Shown here one piece after another: positions 52,035 through 60,432 of a stretch of 64,000 nucleotides of DNA. The notes below the pieces were generated by a model, which did not search any database, was not told the origin of the DNA, and saw only the letters and a program-made list of their open reading frames with translations. A program made the translations under genes and the position numbers. Each line of letters begins with the position of its first letter. Positions within the stretch are counted from its first letter, which is position 1. The stretch comes from JBDTSW01 sp963807385 (GTDB lineage Bacteria; Actinomycetota; Thermoleophilia; Solirubrobacterales; 70-9), in NCBI GenBank assembly GCA_963807385.1, contig CAWEBQ010000002.1, positions 62,001-126,000 of the forward strand. Reading direction: 5' to 3'.

Positions 52035-52865
52035 TCAGGGCGGATTGCCCGACTCGATGCGCTTCTTCCAGCGCCTCTGCTTGCGCCTCGCGTCCGCCAT
52101 GAACAGCGGGATCGAGCGCTGCGCCGCGTTGGGGAAGCTCGCGAACGCGCGCACCAACCAGCCGCGCCATCGCGGGATGGCCAATACGGCTCGTGGGCGA
52201 TCGATGAGGCCGATCACCCTCGGGGCCACGTCGCGGAGGCTGAGGAGCGTCCCCGAGAACGACGGCGCGGCGTCCGGGTCGTCGAGCTTGTCCTCGAGCA
52301 TGGGCGACCAGATGCCGTCCGGGCAGACCGCCGAGATGTGGATGGACTTGACGCCGTCGCGTCGCAGGTCGGCCAGTGCGCCGAGGCTGAAGCCGAGCGC
52401 GGCGTGCTTGGTCGCCGCGTAGTAGGCCTCGCCGGGGGGCGCCCCGAGTCCGGCCAGCGAGACGATGTTGATCACGTGGCCGCGCCCGGCGGTCCGCATC
52501 AGCTCGAGCGCCGCGAGCGTGCCGTTGACCGTGCCAACGGTGTTCACCTCGAGCATCAGCCGACGTAGCTCGTCGGGTTGCTCCCACACCCGGCCGGTGT
52601 GGAGGACGCCGGCGTTATTGACCCAGACGTCGAGCGATCCGGCTCGCTCGGCCGTCGCGCGCGCTGCCGCGTGGCAGGCCTCGGCGTCGCGGACGTCGAG
52701 CGGCGAGGCGAACACGTCGCCCGCGAGCCCAGCCGCGGCCGCTTCAACCGACGCCGCATCGATGTCGGTCAGGTGAACGGTCAGGCCGCGGGCGGAAAGC
52801 CCGCGGGCGATCTCGAGCCCGAGCCCGCGCGCGGCGCCGGTGACGAGTGCTCCCGACACGCGCAC
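52035..52865 (-). CDS. Short-chain dehydrogenase/reductase
   Basis: 276 residues. NAD(P) loop VTGAARGLGLEIARGL, NNAGVLHTG, catalytic Ser in VINIVSLAGLGAPPG and Tyr/Lys in EAYYAATKHAALGF. C-terminus ends in a Lys/Arg-rich helix ADARRKQRRWKKR, as in retinol-dehydrogenase-like SDRs. Substrate unknown. Convergent with rnpB. Confidence 0.88.
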   Translation of the reverse strand: MRVSGALVTGAARGLGLEIARGLSARGLTVHLTDIDAASVEAAAAGLAGDVFASPLDVRDAEACHAAARATAERAGSLDVWVNNAGVLHTGRVWEQPDELRRLMLEVNTVGTVNGTLAALELMRTAGRGHVINIVSLAGLGAPPGEAYYAATKHAALGFSLGALADLRRDGVKSIHISAVCPDGIWSPMLEDKLDDPDAAPSFSGTLLSLRDVAPRVIGLIDRPRAVLAIPRWRGWLVRAFASFPNAAQRSIPLFMADARRKQRRWKKRIESGNPP

Positions 52866-52973
52866 ACCATATTCGCAAGGCGAACGGGGGGACCGCTGTT
52901 ATGGGTGCGCCGTTGCGGGGGTGGCCGCTTGCAAGGTCAAAGGCTCGAAGCCGTACGGTCGATTCCGGTGGCG

Positions 52974-53627
52974 ATGAATGGGGTTCTCAATACCCGGTTG
53001 GGGGGTGCATGTCTCCTCGCGGCGGCGATGCTCGTCCTGACGGGCGTGAGCCTGGCCGCGGCCAGCGGCGGAGTGGGCCCCGGCGGAGGCGGAGGCTCCG
53101 GCGGCAGCGGTGGGGACGCGTGTAAGACGATGCCGTTCGGCGATCGCTCGCTCGAGCGCGGTGACTGCGGCAGCGATGTCGAGACCCTCAACTGGCTTCT
53201 TCGGGCCCGCGACTACGGCGTCGCGCTGGAGCCGCGGTTTGCCGGCGCGACCCACCACTCCGTCCGGGACTTCCAGCGCCGCCGGCACCTGGCTCGCAAC
53301 GGGGTCGTAAACGGCCGGACCCGTGACGCGCTGGTCTCGGCGATGGGCAGCCAGAAGGCGAGCTGGTACGGCCCGGGCTTCTTCGGCAACCAGACCGCCT
53401 GCGGGCAAACCCTGAGACGGGGCACCAAGGGTGTCGCGCACCGGACGCTGCCCTGCGGCACGAAGGTGGTGATCGCCTACCGCGGCCGGTTCGTCCGCAC
53501 CCGCGTGATCGACCGTGGTCCGTTCGTCAAGCGCCGCTACGAGCGAGACTGGGACCTCACCCAGGCGATTGCGCGCAAGCTGCACTTCGAGGGCGTGGAC
53601 CGGATTCGCACGGCCCCGATCCGGTAG
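52974..53627 (+). CDS. Exported peptidoglycan-binding and RlpA-like domain protein
   Basis: 217 residues. Signal peptide from ATG at 52974, a Gly-rich linker, a PG_binding_1 domain (about 60-125: DRSLERGDCGSDVETLNWLL ... NGRTRDALVSA), then a double-psi beta-barrel (about 135-215: ASWYGPGFFGNQTACGQTLR ... VIDRGPFVKRR), the RlpA/expansin-like core. Predicted cell-wall-associated enzyme or binding protein; catalytic Asp in VIDRGPF is conserved. Confidence 0.87.
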   Translation: MNGVLNTRLGGACLLAAAMLVLTGVSLAAASGGVGPGGGGGSGGSGGDACKTMPFGDRSLERGDCGSDVETLNWLLRARDYGVALEPRFAGATHHSVRDFQRRRHLARNGVVNGRTRDALVSAMGSQKASWYGPGFFGNQTACGQTLRRGTKGVAHRTLPCGTKVVIAYRGRFVRTRVIDRGPFVKRRYERDWDLTQAIARKLHFEGVDRIRTAPIR

Positions 53628-53632
53628 CCGCG

Positions 53633-54199
53633 CTAGGCGGCCGCGGGCAGGACCGCCGGGTCGAGCTGGTCCTGGGGAAGCGCCGCCGCGTTTGCGACCA
53701 GCGTCTGAAACTCTCCCAGCGCGACCTGGGCGACCGCCTCGAGGATCTCCTCGTCGGTCCAGCCGGCCTCCCTGGCCTCCTCACCCAGGTGGGCGCCCGG
53801 GCGGCGGTCGGACTCGAGGAGCGACTCGAGGAAGGCGAGGAGCGCCGCCTCCTTCCCGTCGCCCGAGGTGAAGCTGCGAGCGCGCGAGACCTCATCGAGG
53901 CCCAGTCCCGCGGCGCGGCCGGTGCGGGCGTGCTGGGCCAGCGAGTAGGTGTCGCCGCGGCGCTCGGCCACCGCCAGAGCGATCCGCTCCCGCGTCGCGC
54001 GGGGGAGGACCCCCTCGCGAAGCTCGTGACGCATGCGGGCGTAGGCCCGCAGCGCCGCCGGCGCCCCGGCGAGGACGCCGATGAACTTGGAGATCTCGGC
54101 CCCCGTCGTCTCGATGCCCTTGAGGATCTTCACGCTGCCCTCGGGCGCGGTGAGCACGTCGTGCACGTCGAAACGGCTGTAGTCGGTCTTGATCGTCAT
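53633..54199 (-). CDS. Carboxymuconolactone-decarboxylase-like (AhpD-fold) protein without active-site Cys
   Basis: 188 residues with the AhpD helical fold (LAGAPAALRAYARMRHELRE, LPRATRERIALAVAERRGDT ...). The usual CxxC-x3-H motif reads DTYSLAQH here: both Cys positions are replaced (Asp and Ser), so peroxidase/disulfide chemistry as in AhpD is not expected. The upstream DNA is unusually AT-rich with an inverted repeat. Confidence 0.78.
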   Translation of the reverse strand: MTIKTDYSRFDVHDVLTAPEGSVKILKGIETTGAEISKFIGVLAGAPAALRAYARMRHELREGVLPRATRERIALAVAERRGDTYSLAQHARTGRAAGLGLDEVSRARSFTSGDGKEAALLAFLESLLESDRRPGAHLGEEAREAGWTDEEILEAVAQVALGEFQTLVANAAALPQDQLDPAVLPAAA

Positions 54200-54234
54200 C
54201 CCAAATCCGCCTTTACTTTACTTTTAGATATGTC

Positions 54235-54249
54235 CTTACTAGACGTAAG
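54235..54249. promoter_or_regulatory. Inverted repeat CTTAC-TAGAC-GTAAG upstream of CMD gene
   Basis: Short dyad in an AT-rich island (54210-54270) between divergent genes, about 36 bp before the minus-strand ATG at 54199. A candidate regulator site; local base composition clearly departs from the flanks. Confidence 0.45.
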
Positions 54250-54332
54250 TTATACAGCAACGAAAGCCGTGTTGCTTGCCTCTCATTACGGTCGCTGGGG
54301 CCGATTGGTTCATCCCGATTTCGCGGTAAGGT

Positions 54333-55247
54333 TTGCGGGCCTTGAGGCGGACGATCACAGCTGTCGCGGCGCTGGCCGCGCTCGGAGGCGCGGCGCCTGC
54401 CACTGCCGCCATCACCGCCTCGGACGTCACGGGCGCCGACCTCGTAAGCACCGACATCACGAACGGCGCCGGCGGGTTCAGCGGTGGCTACGTGTTCTGC
54501 CCCGCGGGTAGGCGGGTACTGACCGGTGGCGCGTACTGGGGTCCGACCGTTGGCCCCCCATCGTTCGAGGACGCGGACAACGCCTACCTCGCCAACTCGA
54601 CGGTCACCAACGACAAGAAGGGCTGGTACGCGGACGGTTTTCACCGCGCCCCGTCCTACTCCATGGACCTCACCGAGCTGGCGTTCTGTATCGGCACGCG
54701 GCAGCTCGCCGGATCGAAGCTGCGCTACGTGACCAAGCGGGCCGGGAACTTCAGCAAGGCCAGCGGCAGGGCGAGGTGCCCGCAGGGAAGCCGCGTGCAC
54801 ACCGGAGGTGCCTTCTTTCACCCGAAGGACGACGGCCCTAATCCCCCGCAGGGTGGGGACTCGCGGACGGCCGCTTCATTCCCGCTCAAGAACGGCGCCG
54901 GATGGTACGGCGGCGGCACCAGCGGCTATGCGAACGGCCGCCTCAGCGTGTTCGCGTGGTGCCTGCCGGAGGGGCAGTTCGGTCCGATCAAGCAGAAGAC
55001 GGTCACCCAGACTCTCGCGGACGACGCCAACGGTGGCGGGTACGTGGACTGCCCGGGCGCTCGTGCCGCGCTGACCGGCGGGGCCTACTGGCGCAAGCCG
55101 AACCGCCCCCTGAGCCGGGCGCTCAACGCGGGGGTCATCTCCAGCTCGAGCGTGACGGAGGACGGCAAGAGCCTCTACGCCACCGGCCAGAGCGCCGGGA
55201 ATGGCCACAAGCTCGTGACCGTCGTCCACTGCGTCGGCGGTGTCTGA
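54333..55247 (+). CDS. Exported Cys-rich protein with repeated FCPAG..VLTGGAYW units
   Basis: 304 residues from TTG at 54333. Signal peptide (LRRTITAVAALAALGGAAPA TA), then three similar modules, each with a Cys opening (YVFCPAGRRVLTGGAYWG, RARCPQGSRVHTGGAFFH, YVDCPGARAALTGGAYWR) and a later closing Cys (LAFCIGT, FAWCLPE, VVHCVGG), probably one disulfide per module. No family known to me. The protein at 57.76-58.66 kb has the same plan. Confidence 0.65.
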   Translation: MRALRRTITAVAALAALGGAAPATAAITASDVTGADLVSTDITNGAGGFSGGYVFCPAGRRVLTGGAYWGPTVGPPSFEDADNAYLANSTVTNDKKGWYADGFHRAPSYSMDLTELAFCIGTRQLAGSKLRYVTKRAGNFSKASGRARCPQGSRVHTGGAFFHPKDDGPNPPQGGDSRTAASFPLKNGAGWYGGGTSGYANGRLSVFAWCLPEGQFGPIKQKTVTQTLADDANGGGYVDCPGARAALTGGAYWRKPNRPLSRALNAGVISSSSVTEDGKSLYATGQSAGNGHKLVTVVHCVGGV

Positions 55248-55301
55248 GCCGAAGCGCGCACCGGGGTAGAGTGGGCGCCCGCCCCGAGTCCCGAGGTCAA
55301 G

Positions 55302-56653
55302 ATGCCCGATAGCCCAAGCAACCCAGCCGACGTCCTGAAGCTCGTCGAGGAGAACGACGTCCGCTTCATCCGGCTGTGGTTCACCGACGTGGTGGGCCAG
55401 CTGAAGAGCTTTTCGATCAACCGCTCCGAGCTCGAGGACGCCTTCGAGGGAGGAATGGGCTTCGACGGTTCCTCGATCACCGGGTTCAATCCGATCGAGG
55501 AGTCGGACATGATCGCCATGCCCGACCCGGCCACGTTCGCGGTGCTGCCGTGGCGCGCGGAGGAGAACGCCACCGGCCGCATGTTCTGCGACGTCCAGAC
55601 GCCGGGCGGGGATCCCGTACGAAGGCGACCCGCGGTGGATCCTGCGCCGGGCCGTCAAGCGCGCGGCCGACATGGGCTTCGATGCCTACAACATTGGTCC
55701 CGAGCTCGAGTACTTCTACTTCAAGGATGCGCGGCCCGAGGGCGGCACCCCGGAGACGCTCGACGAGGGCGGATACTTCGACCTCACCACCCTCGACGCC
55801 GGCTCCGATGTCCGGCGCGAGACCATCCTCGCCCTCGAGCGGCTGGGCATCCACGTCGAGTACGCCCACCACGAGGTCGGCCCCTCCCAGCACGAGGTGG
55901 ACATGCGCTACAAGGACGCGCTCGCGATGTCGGACGACTGCATGACGTACCGCATCGTCGTCAAGGAGTACGCGATGAAGCACGGCTGGCACGCCACCTT
56001 CATGCCGAAGCCGTTGTTCGGCGAGAACGGCTCCGGAATGCATGTCCACCAGTCGCTCTCTGAAGGACGGCAAGAACGCCTTCTACGACGCCGACGACCA
56101 GTACTTCCTCTCGCCGACCGCCAAGGCGTTCATCGCCGGCCAGCTCAAGCACGCCCGCGAGATCTCCCCGCTGTTCGCCCAGTGGGTGAACTCCTACAAG
56201 CGCCTGGTGCCCGGCTACGAGGCGCCCGTCTACCTCGCCTGGTCGCGGCGCAACCGCTCCGCCCTGATCCGGGTGCCGCTCTATCACCCGGGCAAGGAGG
56301 GGGCCACGCGCGCCGAGCTGCGCTGCCCCGACCCCGCCTGCAACCCGTACCTGTGCTTCGCCGGGATGCTCCAGGCCGGGCTCGAGGGGATCGAGCGCGG
56401 CTACGAGCTGCCCGAGCCGATGGAGCAGAACCTCTACCACCTCACTCCCGAGGAGCGCTCCCAGCGCGGCATCGACCAGCTACCGGAGACGCTCGGCGAG
56501 GCGATCGAGGTCGCGGCCGAGTCCGAGCTGGTGCTGCGAACGCTCGGCGAGCACACCTTCCGCCGCTTCATCGAGGTAAAGCGCCAGGAGTGGGAGGACT
56601 ACCGGGTCCAGGTCACACCCTGGGAGATCGAGCGGTTCCTGCCGGTGCTCTAG
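55302..56653 (+). pseudogene. glnA: Glutamine synthetase type I, two single-base frameshifts
   Basis: About 450 residues once repaired, ATP-dependent ligation of ammonia to glutamate, cytoplasmic dodecamer. First frame (55302-55610): MPDSPSNPADVLKLVEENDV, FDGSSITGF. Second frame (to about 56055): GFDAYNIGPELEYFYFK, YAHHEVGPSQHEVDM, GENGSGMHVHQSL. Third frame (to 56653): YKRLVPGYEAPVYLAWSRRN RSALIRVP. Each junction is one extra base: in a G4 run at 55608-55611 (or at 55617), and in CTCTCT at about 56056-56061. All metal and adenylylation-region residues otherwise look intact. Because the gene is normally essential, I suspect sequence error. The window has no second glnA. Confidence 0.85.
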
Positions 56654-56665
56654 GCCGGATTTGAG

Positions 56666-57628
56666 ATGAGGCACCCACGACCCTGGATCGCACTGGCCGC
56701 CACGGTGATCGCCACCGTGACGTCAGCGGCGCCCGCCGCGGCCACCTTCCCCGGAGACAACGGCCCGATCCTGTACCGGGAGGTGGACCTCAACACGGGC
56801 CTTGGGCAGCCGCTGTTCTCGGCGCAGCCCGACGGGGGTGGCGTGACGGAGATCAACGGCCGGCCCGGATACTTCACCGACTGGAGGGCGGACGGCGAGC
56901 GGATCGCCTTCGACTTCTACCGGCCGAACGGGTCGGTACAGATCGCGACGATGAACGCCGACGGGACGAACGTGGACGTGCTCACCACGGGCCGTGGCAT
57001 CCACGAGCTTCCCTCCTGGTCGCCCGACGGGCAGCGCATCGTCTTCAACATGTCCCGCAAGGACCCGAACAAGCCCGGGTTCAGCACCCGGCTGCGGGTC
57101 ATGAACGCCGACGGCACCGACCTGCGGCGGCTGCCGATGGCCTCGCGGGGCTTCGACGTCGAGCCCCGCTACTCGCCGGACGGTAAGCGGATCGCGTTCA
57201 TGCGCCTGCGAGCTGTCCGGGGCGACCACCAGCAGGCCGCGTTCGTGGTCAGGGCCAAGGGCAGGCACCGGGTCCGGCAGCTCACCCCGTGGGCCCTCAA
57301 CGCGGAGCATCCGACCTGGTCCCCGGACAGCGAGTGGATCGTCTTCAACACGGCGCCGAACGGAACGATCAAGGCCATGCGCGCCGACGGGAGCGACCGG
57401 CACACGATCGTGCCGGAGAGCGACGGCTTCGGCGCGCACAAGCCGTGGTTCTCGCCGGACGGCTCGATGCTCCTCTTCATGTGCGAGAACTGGGGGAGCT
57501 CGGCCGAGCCGCCGGAGAACTACAACGAGGACATCTGCACGGCGAACGCGGACGGGTCGAACATCGTTCACGTCATCGACACGCCCGGGGTACTCGAGAA
57601 CTGGCCGAGCTGGGGACCGGCGTCGTGA
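56666..57628 (+). CDS. Exported PD40/TolB-like beta-propeller
   Basis: 320 residues. Signal peptide (MRHPRPWIALAATVIATVTS AAPAAA), then blades with the PD40 signature: WRADGERIAF, WSPDGQRIVFNMSRKD, YSPDGKRIAFMRL, WSPDSEWIVFN, FSPDGSMLLFM, each followed by VMNADGTDLRRL-type strands. Predicted periplasmic/extracytoplasmic binding or scaffold protein. ATG lies 12 bp after the glnA stop. Confidence 0.82.
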   Translation: MRHPRPWIALAATVIATVTSAAPAAATFPGDNGPILYREVDLNTGLGQPLFSAQPDGGGVTEINGRPGYFTDWRADGERIAFDFYRPNGSVQIATMNADGTNVDVLTTGRGIHELPSWSPDGQRIVFNMSRKDPNKPGFSTRLRVMNADGTDLRRLPMASRGFDVEPRYSPDGKRIAFMRLRAVRGDHQQAAFVVRAKGRHRVRQLTPWALNAEHPTWSPDSEWIVFNTAPNGTIKAMRADGSDRHTIVPESDGFGAHKPWFSPDGSMLLFMCENWGSSAEPPENYNEDICTANADGSNIVHVIDTPGVLENWPSWGPAS

Positions 57629-57760
57629 GACCGTGGGGTTCCTCACCTCGGCATAGTCTCTGGCTTCGAGAAGAACGATCCGAGCACTCTGACGCTTGAC
57701 GTCGGGAGCCGGCAGGTATGCTGGCGCTGTGGGGATGTTGGGGGACACCGTGCGCCGCTG
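57629..57760. other. Short intergenic region before exported Cys protein
   Basis: 132 bp. Includes GTG/ATG codons in the wrong frame for the following protein; no promoter motif assigned. Confidence 0.35.
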
Positions 57761-58660
57761 GCCTTCGTCGTTGCAGCGGCCGCGATCTCCGTATCCGTCT
57801 GGGGCGTCGCCGGAGCGGCAACCGGAGATGCCCTGATCGGGTTCACGCAGAACGTGAACGGCGTGACCATCGGCGCGACGGCCGAAGCGCCGGTGGAGTG
57901 CCCGGCGGGCTGGCGGGCGCTGGGAGGCGGAATCGACGAGGCTGGCGGGACGAGCGAACTGCGCGCTAGCGCGCCGCTCGACGCCACCGGGACCGTTGCC
58001 GGGACGGATGATCAGGACGTGCCGGTTGGGTGGTACGCAAGCGCCTCCAACCAGGAGCTCGCGTCCGACGACTACAAGGTCTGGGTTATCTGCGCTCAGG
58101 ACACGAACGCCAAGATCAAGGCCAAACAGGTGACCCTCGCGGGCCAGGGGAAGCGCCGGACTCTTTCGGTCGCCTGCCCCTCCGGACGGAGGATCGTGGG
58201 CGGCGGCGTGGCGGAGGAGGGCGCGACCTCCCTGATCGTGCGTGCGAATGGGCCAGCGGACGCCACGGGAACTTTCGGATCGATTCGTGACGGCGACGTT
58301 GCCCGACGCTGGACCGCCACCGTGTCCCAGGACTCCGGCGAGCATCGGGTCGTGCGCGTCTTCGCGGTCTGCGCGTCGAACTCGCGTGCGAAGGTCGAGG
58401 CGACCACGGTGACGGTGGATATCGGCATCTCCGGAGTCGCGGGGCAGGCGGTCTGCCCAGGCAGCAAGCGTGCGACGGGCGGGGGTTTCGTGCACAACGC
58501 GGGCAAGGACATCGTGCGCGGCCAGGCGAGTGGCCCCCTGGACGCCGGCGGGACGTTCGCTTCGACCGGCACCGGTGACATCGTCAAGTCCTGGCAGGCC
58601 GGCCTCCGCAACGCCACGGGTTCGCCGGTGAAGATGAAGGTCTTGGCCCTCTGCGAGTAG
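57761..58660 (+). CDS. Exported Cys-module protein, start unclear
   Basis: Open frame begins with a signal-peptide-like stretch AFVVAAAAISVSVWGVAGAA (57761-57820) but has no in-frame ATG/GTG/TTG before it; the first such codon (GTG, 57854) would remove the signal. A one-base change near GTGCGCCGCTGG (57750-57762) would connect it to GTG. Three Cys modules follow: VECPAGWRALGGGIDEA...WVICAQD, VACPSGRRIVGGGVAEE...FAVCASN, AVCPGSKRATGGGFVHN...LALCE. Same plan as the protein at 54333-55247. Confidence 0.6.
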   Translation, partial: AFVVAAAAISVSVWGVAGAATGDALIGFTQNVNGVTIGATAEAPVECPAGWRALGGGIDEAGGTSELRASAPLDATGTVAGTDDQDVPVGWYASASNQELASDDYKVWVICAQDTNAKIKAKQVTLAGQGKRRTLSVACPSGRRIVGGGVAEEGATSLIVRANGPADATGTFGSIRDGDVARRWTATVSQDSGEHRVVRVFAVCASNSRAKVEATTVTVDIGISGVAGQAVCPGSKRATGGGFVHNAGKDIVRGQASGPLDAGGTFASTGTGDIVKSWQAGLRNATGSPVKMKVLALCE

Positions 58661-58674
58661 GCCTCAGTCCACTG

Positions 58675-58772
58675 GGAGCCCTGCGCACCTTGCCGCGGAC
58701 CGTCCTCCCTCGGAAGTTCCATTCGACCTGATCGCCGCGCTTGAACTCGACTGCCGTCGGGGGGCTCCTCAC
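58675..58772 (-). pseudogene. DUF2945-like (TUDOR-type) fragment
   Basis: About 30 codons, VEFKRGDQVEWNFRGRTVRGKV, matching the start of hypervirulence-associated TUDOR domain proteins (YKxGDxVEWNxxxGxxxGxV). The rest of that roughly 70-residue domain is absent. Confidence 0.45.
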
Positions 58773-58816
58773 CTCGCTTGCGGTGAGGTCGACCCCGGTG
58801 CGGTGCCAGGCCCCCC

Positions 58817-60322
58817 TCAGCTGAGGTCGTAGACCGCGGAGTACTTCGCCTCGAGCTGACGCAGGAGGGGCCCGGAGTCGAGCGGGCCGCCGGTGAGCTT
58901 GTGGATCATCTCGGCGGGCTCGAACTTTGCCGCGTGGGTGTGGAGGTGCTCGCGCAGCCAGTCGCGTAGGGGGGTCAGCTCTCCGCGGCCAATTCGCTCT
59001 TCCACGTCGGGCATGTCTGCGTTGATCAGGTCCCAGAGCTGGCCGGCGATGACGTTGCCCAGGGAGTACGTGGGGAAGTAGCCGAACGCCCCGCCGGCCC
59101 AGTGCACGTCCTGCATGATGCCGTGGGCGTCGTCGGGGACCTCGACGCCCAGATAGTCGCGCATGCGCTGGTTCCAGGCATCGGGCAGGTCGGCCGGTGC
59201 GATCTCGCCGGTGAAGATCCCGACCTCCAGCTCGAAGCGCAGAATGATGTGGAGGTTGTAGGTCGCCTCGTCCGCCTCGACGCGGATCAGCGAGGGCTCG
59301 ACCCGGTTTGCGGCCCGGTGGAGCTCCTCGGCGCTGACCGAGTCGAAGGCTCCCGGGAAGCTCTCGCGCAGCGCCGGCAGGATCTGCGTGAGGTAGGGCA
59401 GCGAGCGGCCGACCCAGTTCTCCCAAAGCCGGCTCTGCGACTCGTGAAAGCCGAGCGAGAGGCCGTGGCCGATCGGGGTTCGGGCAAGATCAGCGCGGAC
59501 GCCGTTCTCGTACATCGCGTGTCCGGCCTCGTGCATGACGGCCCAGAGCGCGGTGCCCACGTAGGACTCCTCTAAGCGGGTGGTGATGCGCAGGTCCCGC
59601 GGCGCGATCGCCACTGCGAACGGGTGAACGGTCTCGTCGAGTCGCCGCTCGTCGGGGGCGATCGGCATCCCGGCCAGGACGCGCTCCGAGAAGTCGCGCT
59701 GCCCGGCGAGGGGAAACCCGCCATGGAGGCAGCTCGCATCGGGGGGCTCGGCCTCGGCCAGACGGTCGAGCAGGGGGCGCAGGCCGTCGCGAAGAGACGC
59801 GAGGACCGGCTCGAGGTCGGCCGTCTTCATCCCCGGCTCGTAGTCATCGAGCAGCACGTCGTAGGGGTGCTCGTAGGGCGCGAAGCATTCGACGTACTCC
59901 CTGGTGAGCTCGATGTTGCGCTCGAGATGGGGCAGGAACGCGGCGAAGTCGGACGCCTCCCGAGCCTCCACCCAGGCTTGCTCGCCGCGGGAGGCGGCCC
60001 GCGTCAGCTCGGCGCGCAGCTCGGTCGGCACCCGGCGTGCCTTGGACGTCTCGCGCCGCGCCACGCGGATCAGCGAGACCGAATCCGAATCCTCCGCCTC
60101 GCCGCCCAGCTCCTCGGCCGCGCGATCGAGGTCCTCCGCCAGCTCGTCGGCGACCATCAGTTCGTGGCTCAGCTTCGCGAGCGTGGCGAGTTGCTCGGAG
60201 CGCGCCTCGCCGCCACCCTTCGGCATCTTCGTGCGCTCGTCCCAGGCGAGGAGGGCGCCCGCCTTCGACAGGTCGCTGATCGTGGCCAGCCGGTCGCGCG
60301 CGTCATCGAGTGCGCTCGTCAT
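58817..60322 (-). CDS. M32 family metallocarboxypeptidase
   Basis: 501 residues, the normal length of thermostable carboxypeptidase Taq-like enzymes. Zinc site HEAGH in VMHEAGHAMYENG (about 265), third ligand Glu within GFHESQSRLWENWVGRS (the M32 signature HESQSxLWE), and C-terminal YNLHIILRFELEVGIFTGEI plus HWAGGAFGYFPTYSLGNVIA. Releases C-terminal residues broadly; cytoplasmic. ATG at 60322 is preferred to the TTG at 60331. Confidence 0.93.
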   Translation of the reverse strand: MTSALDDARDRLATISDLSKAGALLAWDERTKMPKGGGEARSEQLATLAKLSHELMVADELAEDLDRAAEELGGEAEDSDSVSLIRVARRETSKARRVPTELRAELTRAASRGEQAWVEAREASDFAAFLPHLERNIELTREYVECFAPYEHPYDVLLDDYEPGMKTADLEPVLASLRDGLRPLLDRLAEAEPPDASCLHGGFPLAGQRDFSERVLAGMPIAPDERRLDETVHPFAVAIAPRDLRITTRLEESYVGTALWAVMHEAGHAMYENGVRADLARTPIGHGLSLGFHESQSRLWENWVGRSLPYLTQILPALRESFPGAFDSVSAEELHRAANRVEPSLIRVEADEATYNLHIILRFELEVGIFTGEIAPADLPDAWNQRMRDYLGVEVPDDAHGIMQDVHWAGGAFGYFPTYSLGNVIAGQLWDLINADMPDVEERIGRGELTPLRDWLREHLHTHAAKFEPAEMIHKLTGGPLDSGPLLRQLEAKYSAVYDLS

Positions 60323-60432
60323 GGCCGCCAATCTAGCGGCGAGCGCTGGGTGGCCCGCACCATTGGTAGCTTTGCCGTCCAGGGAGGGCGCGAGGCTTAA
60401 GGACGGGCCATGAGGGTGCCGAAGGAGTGGGC

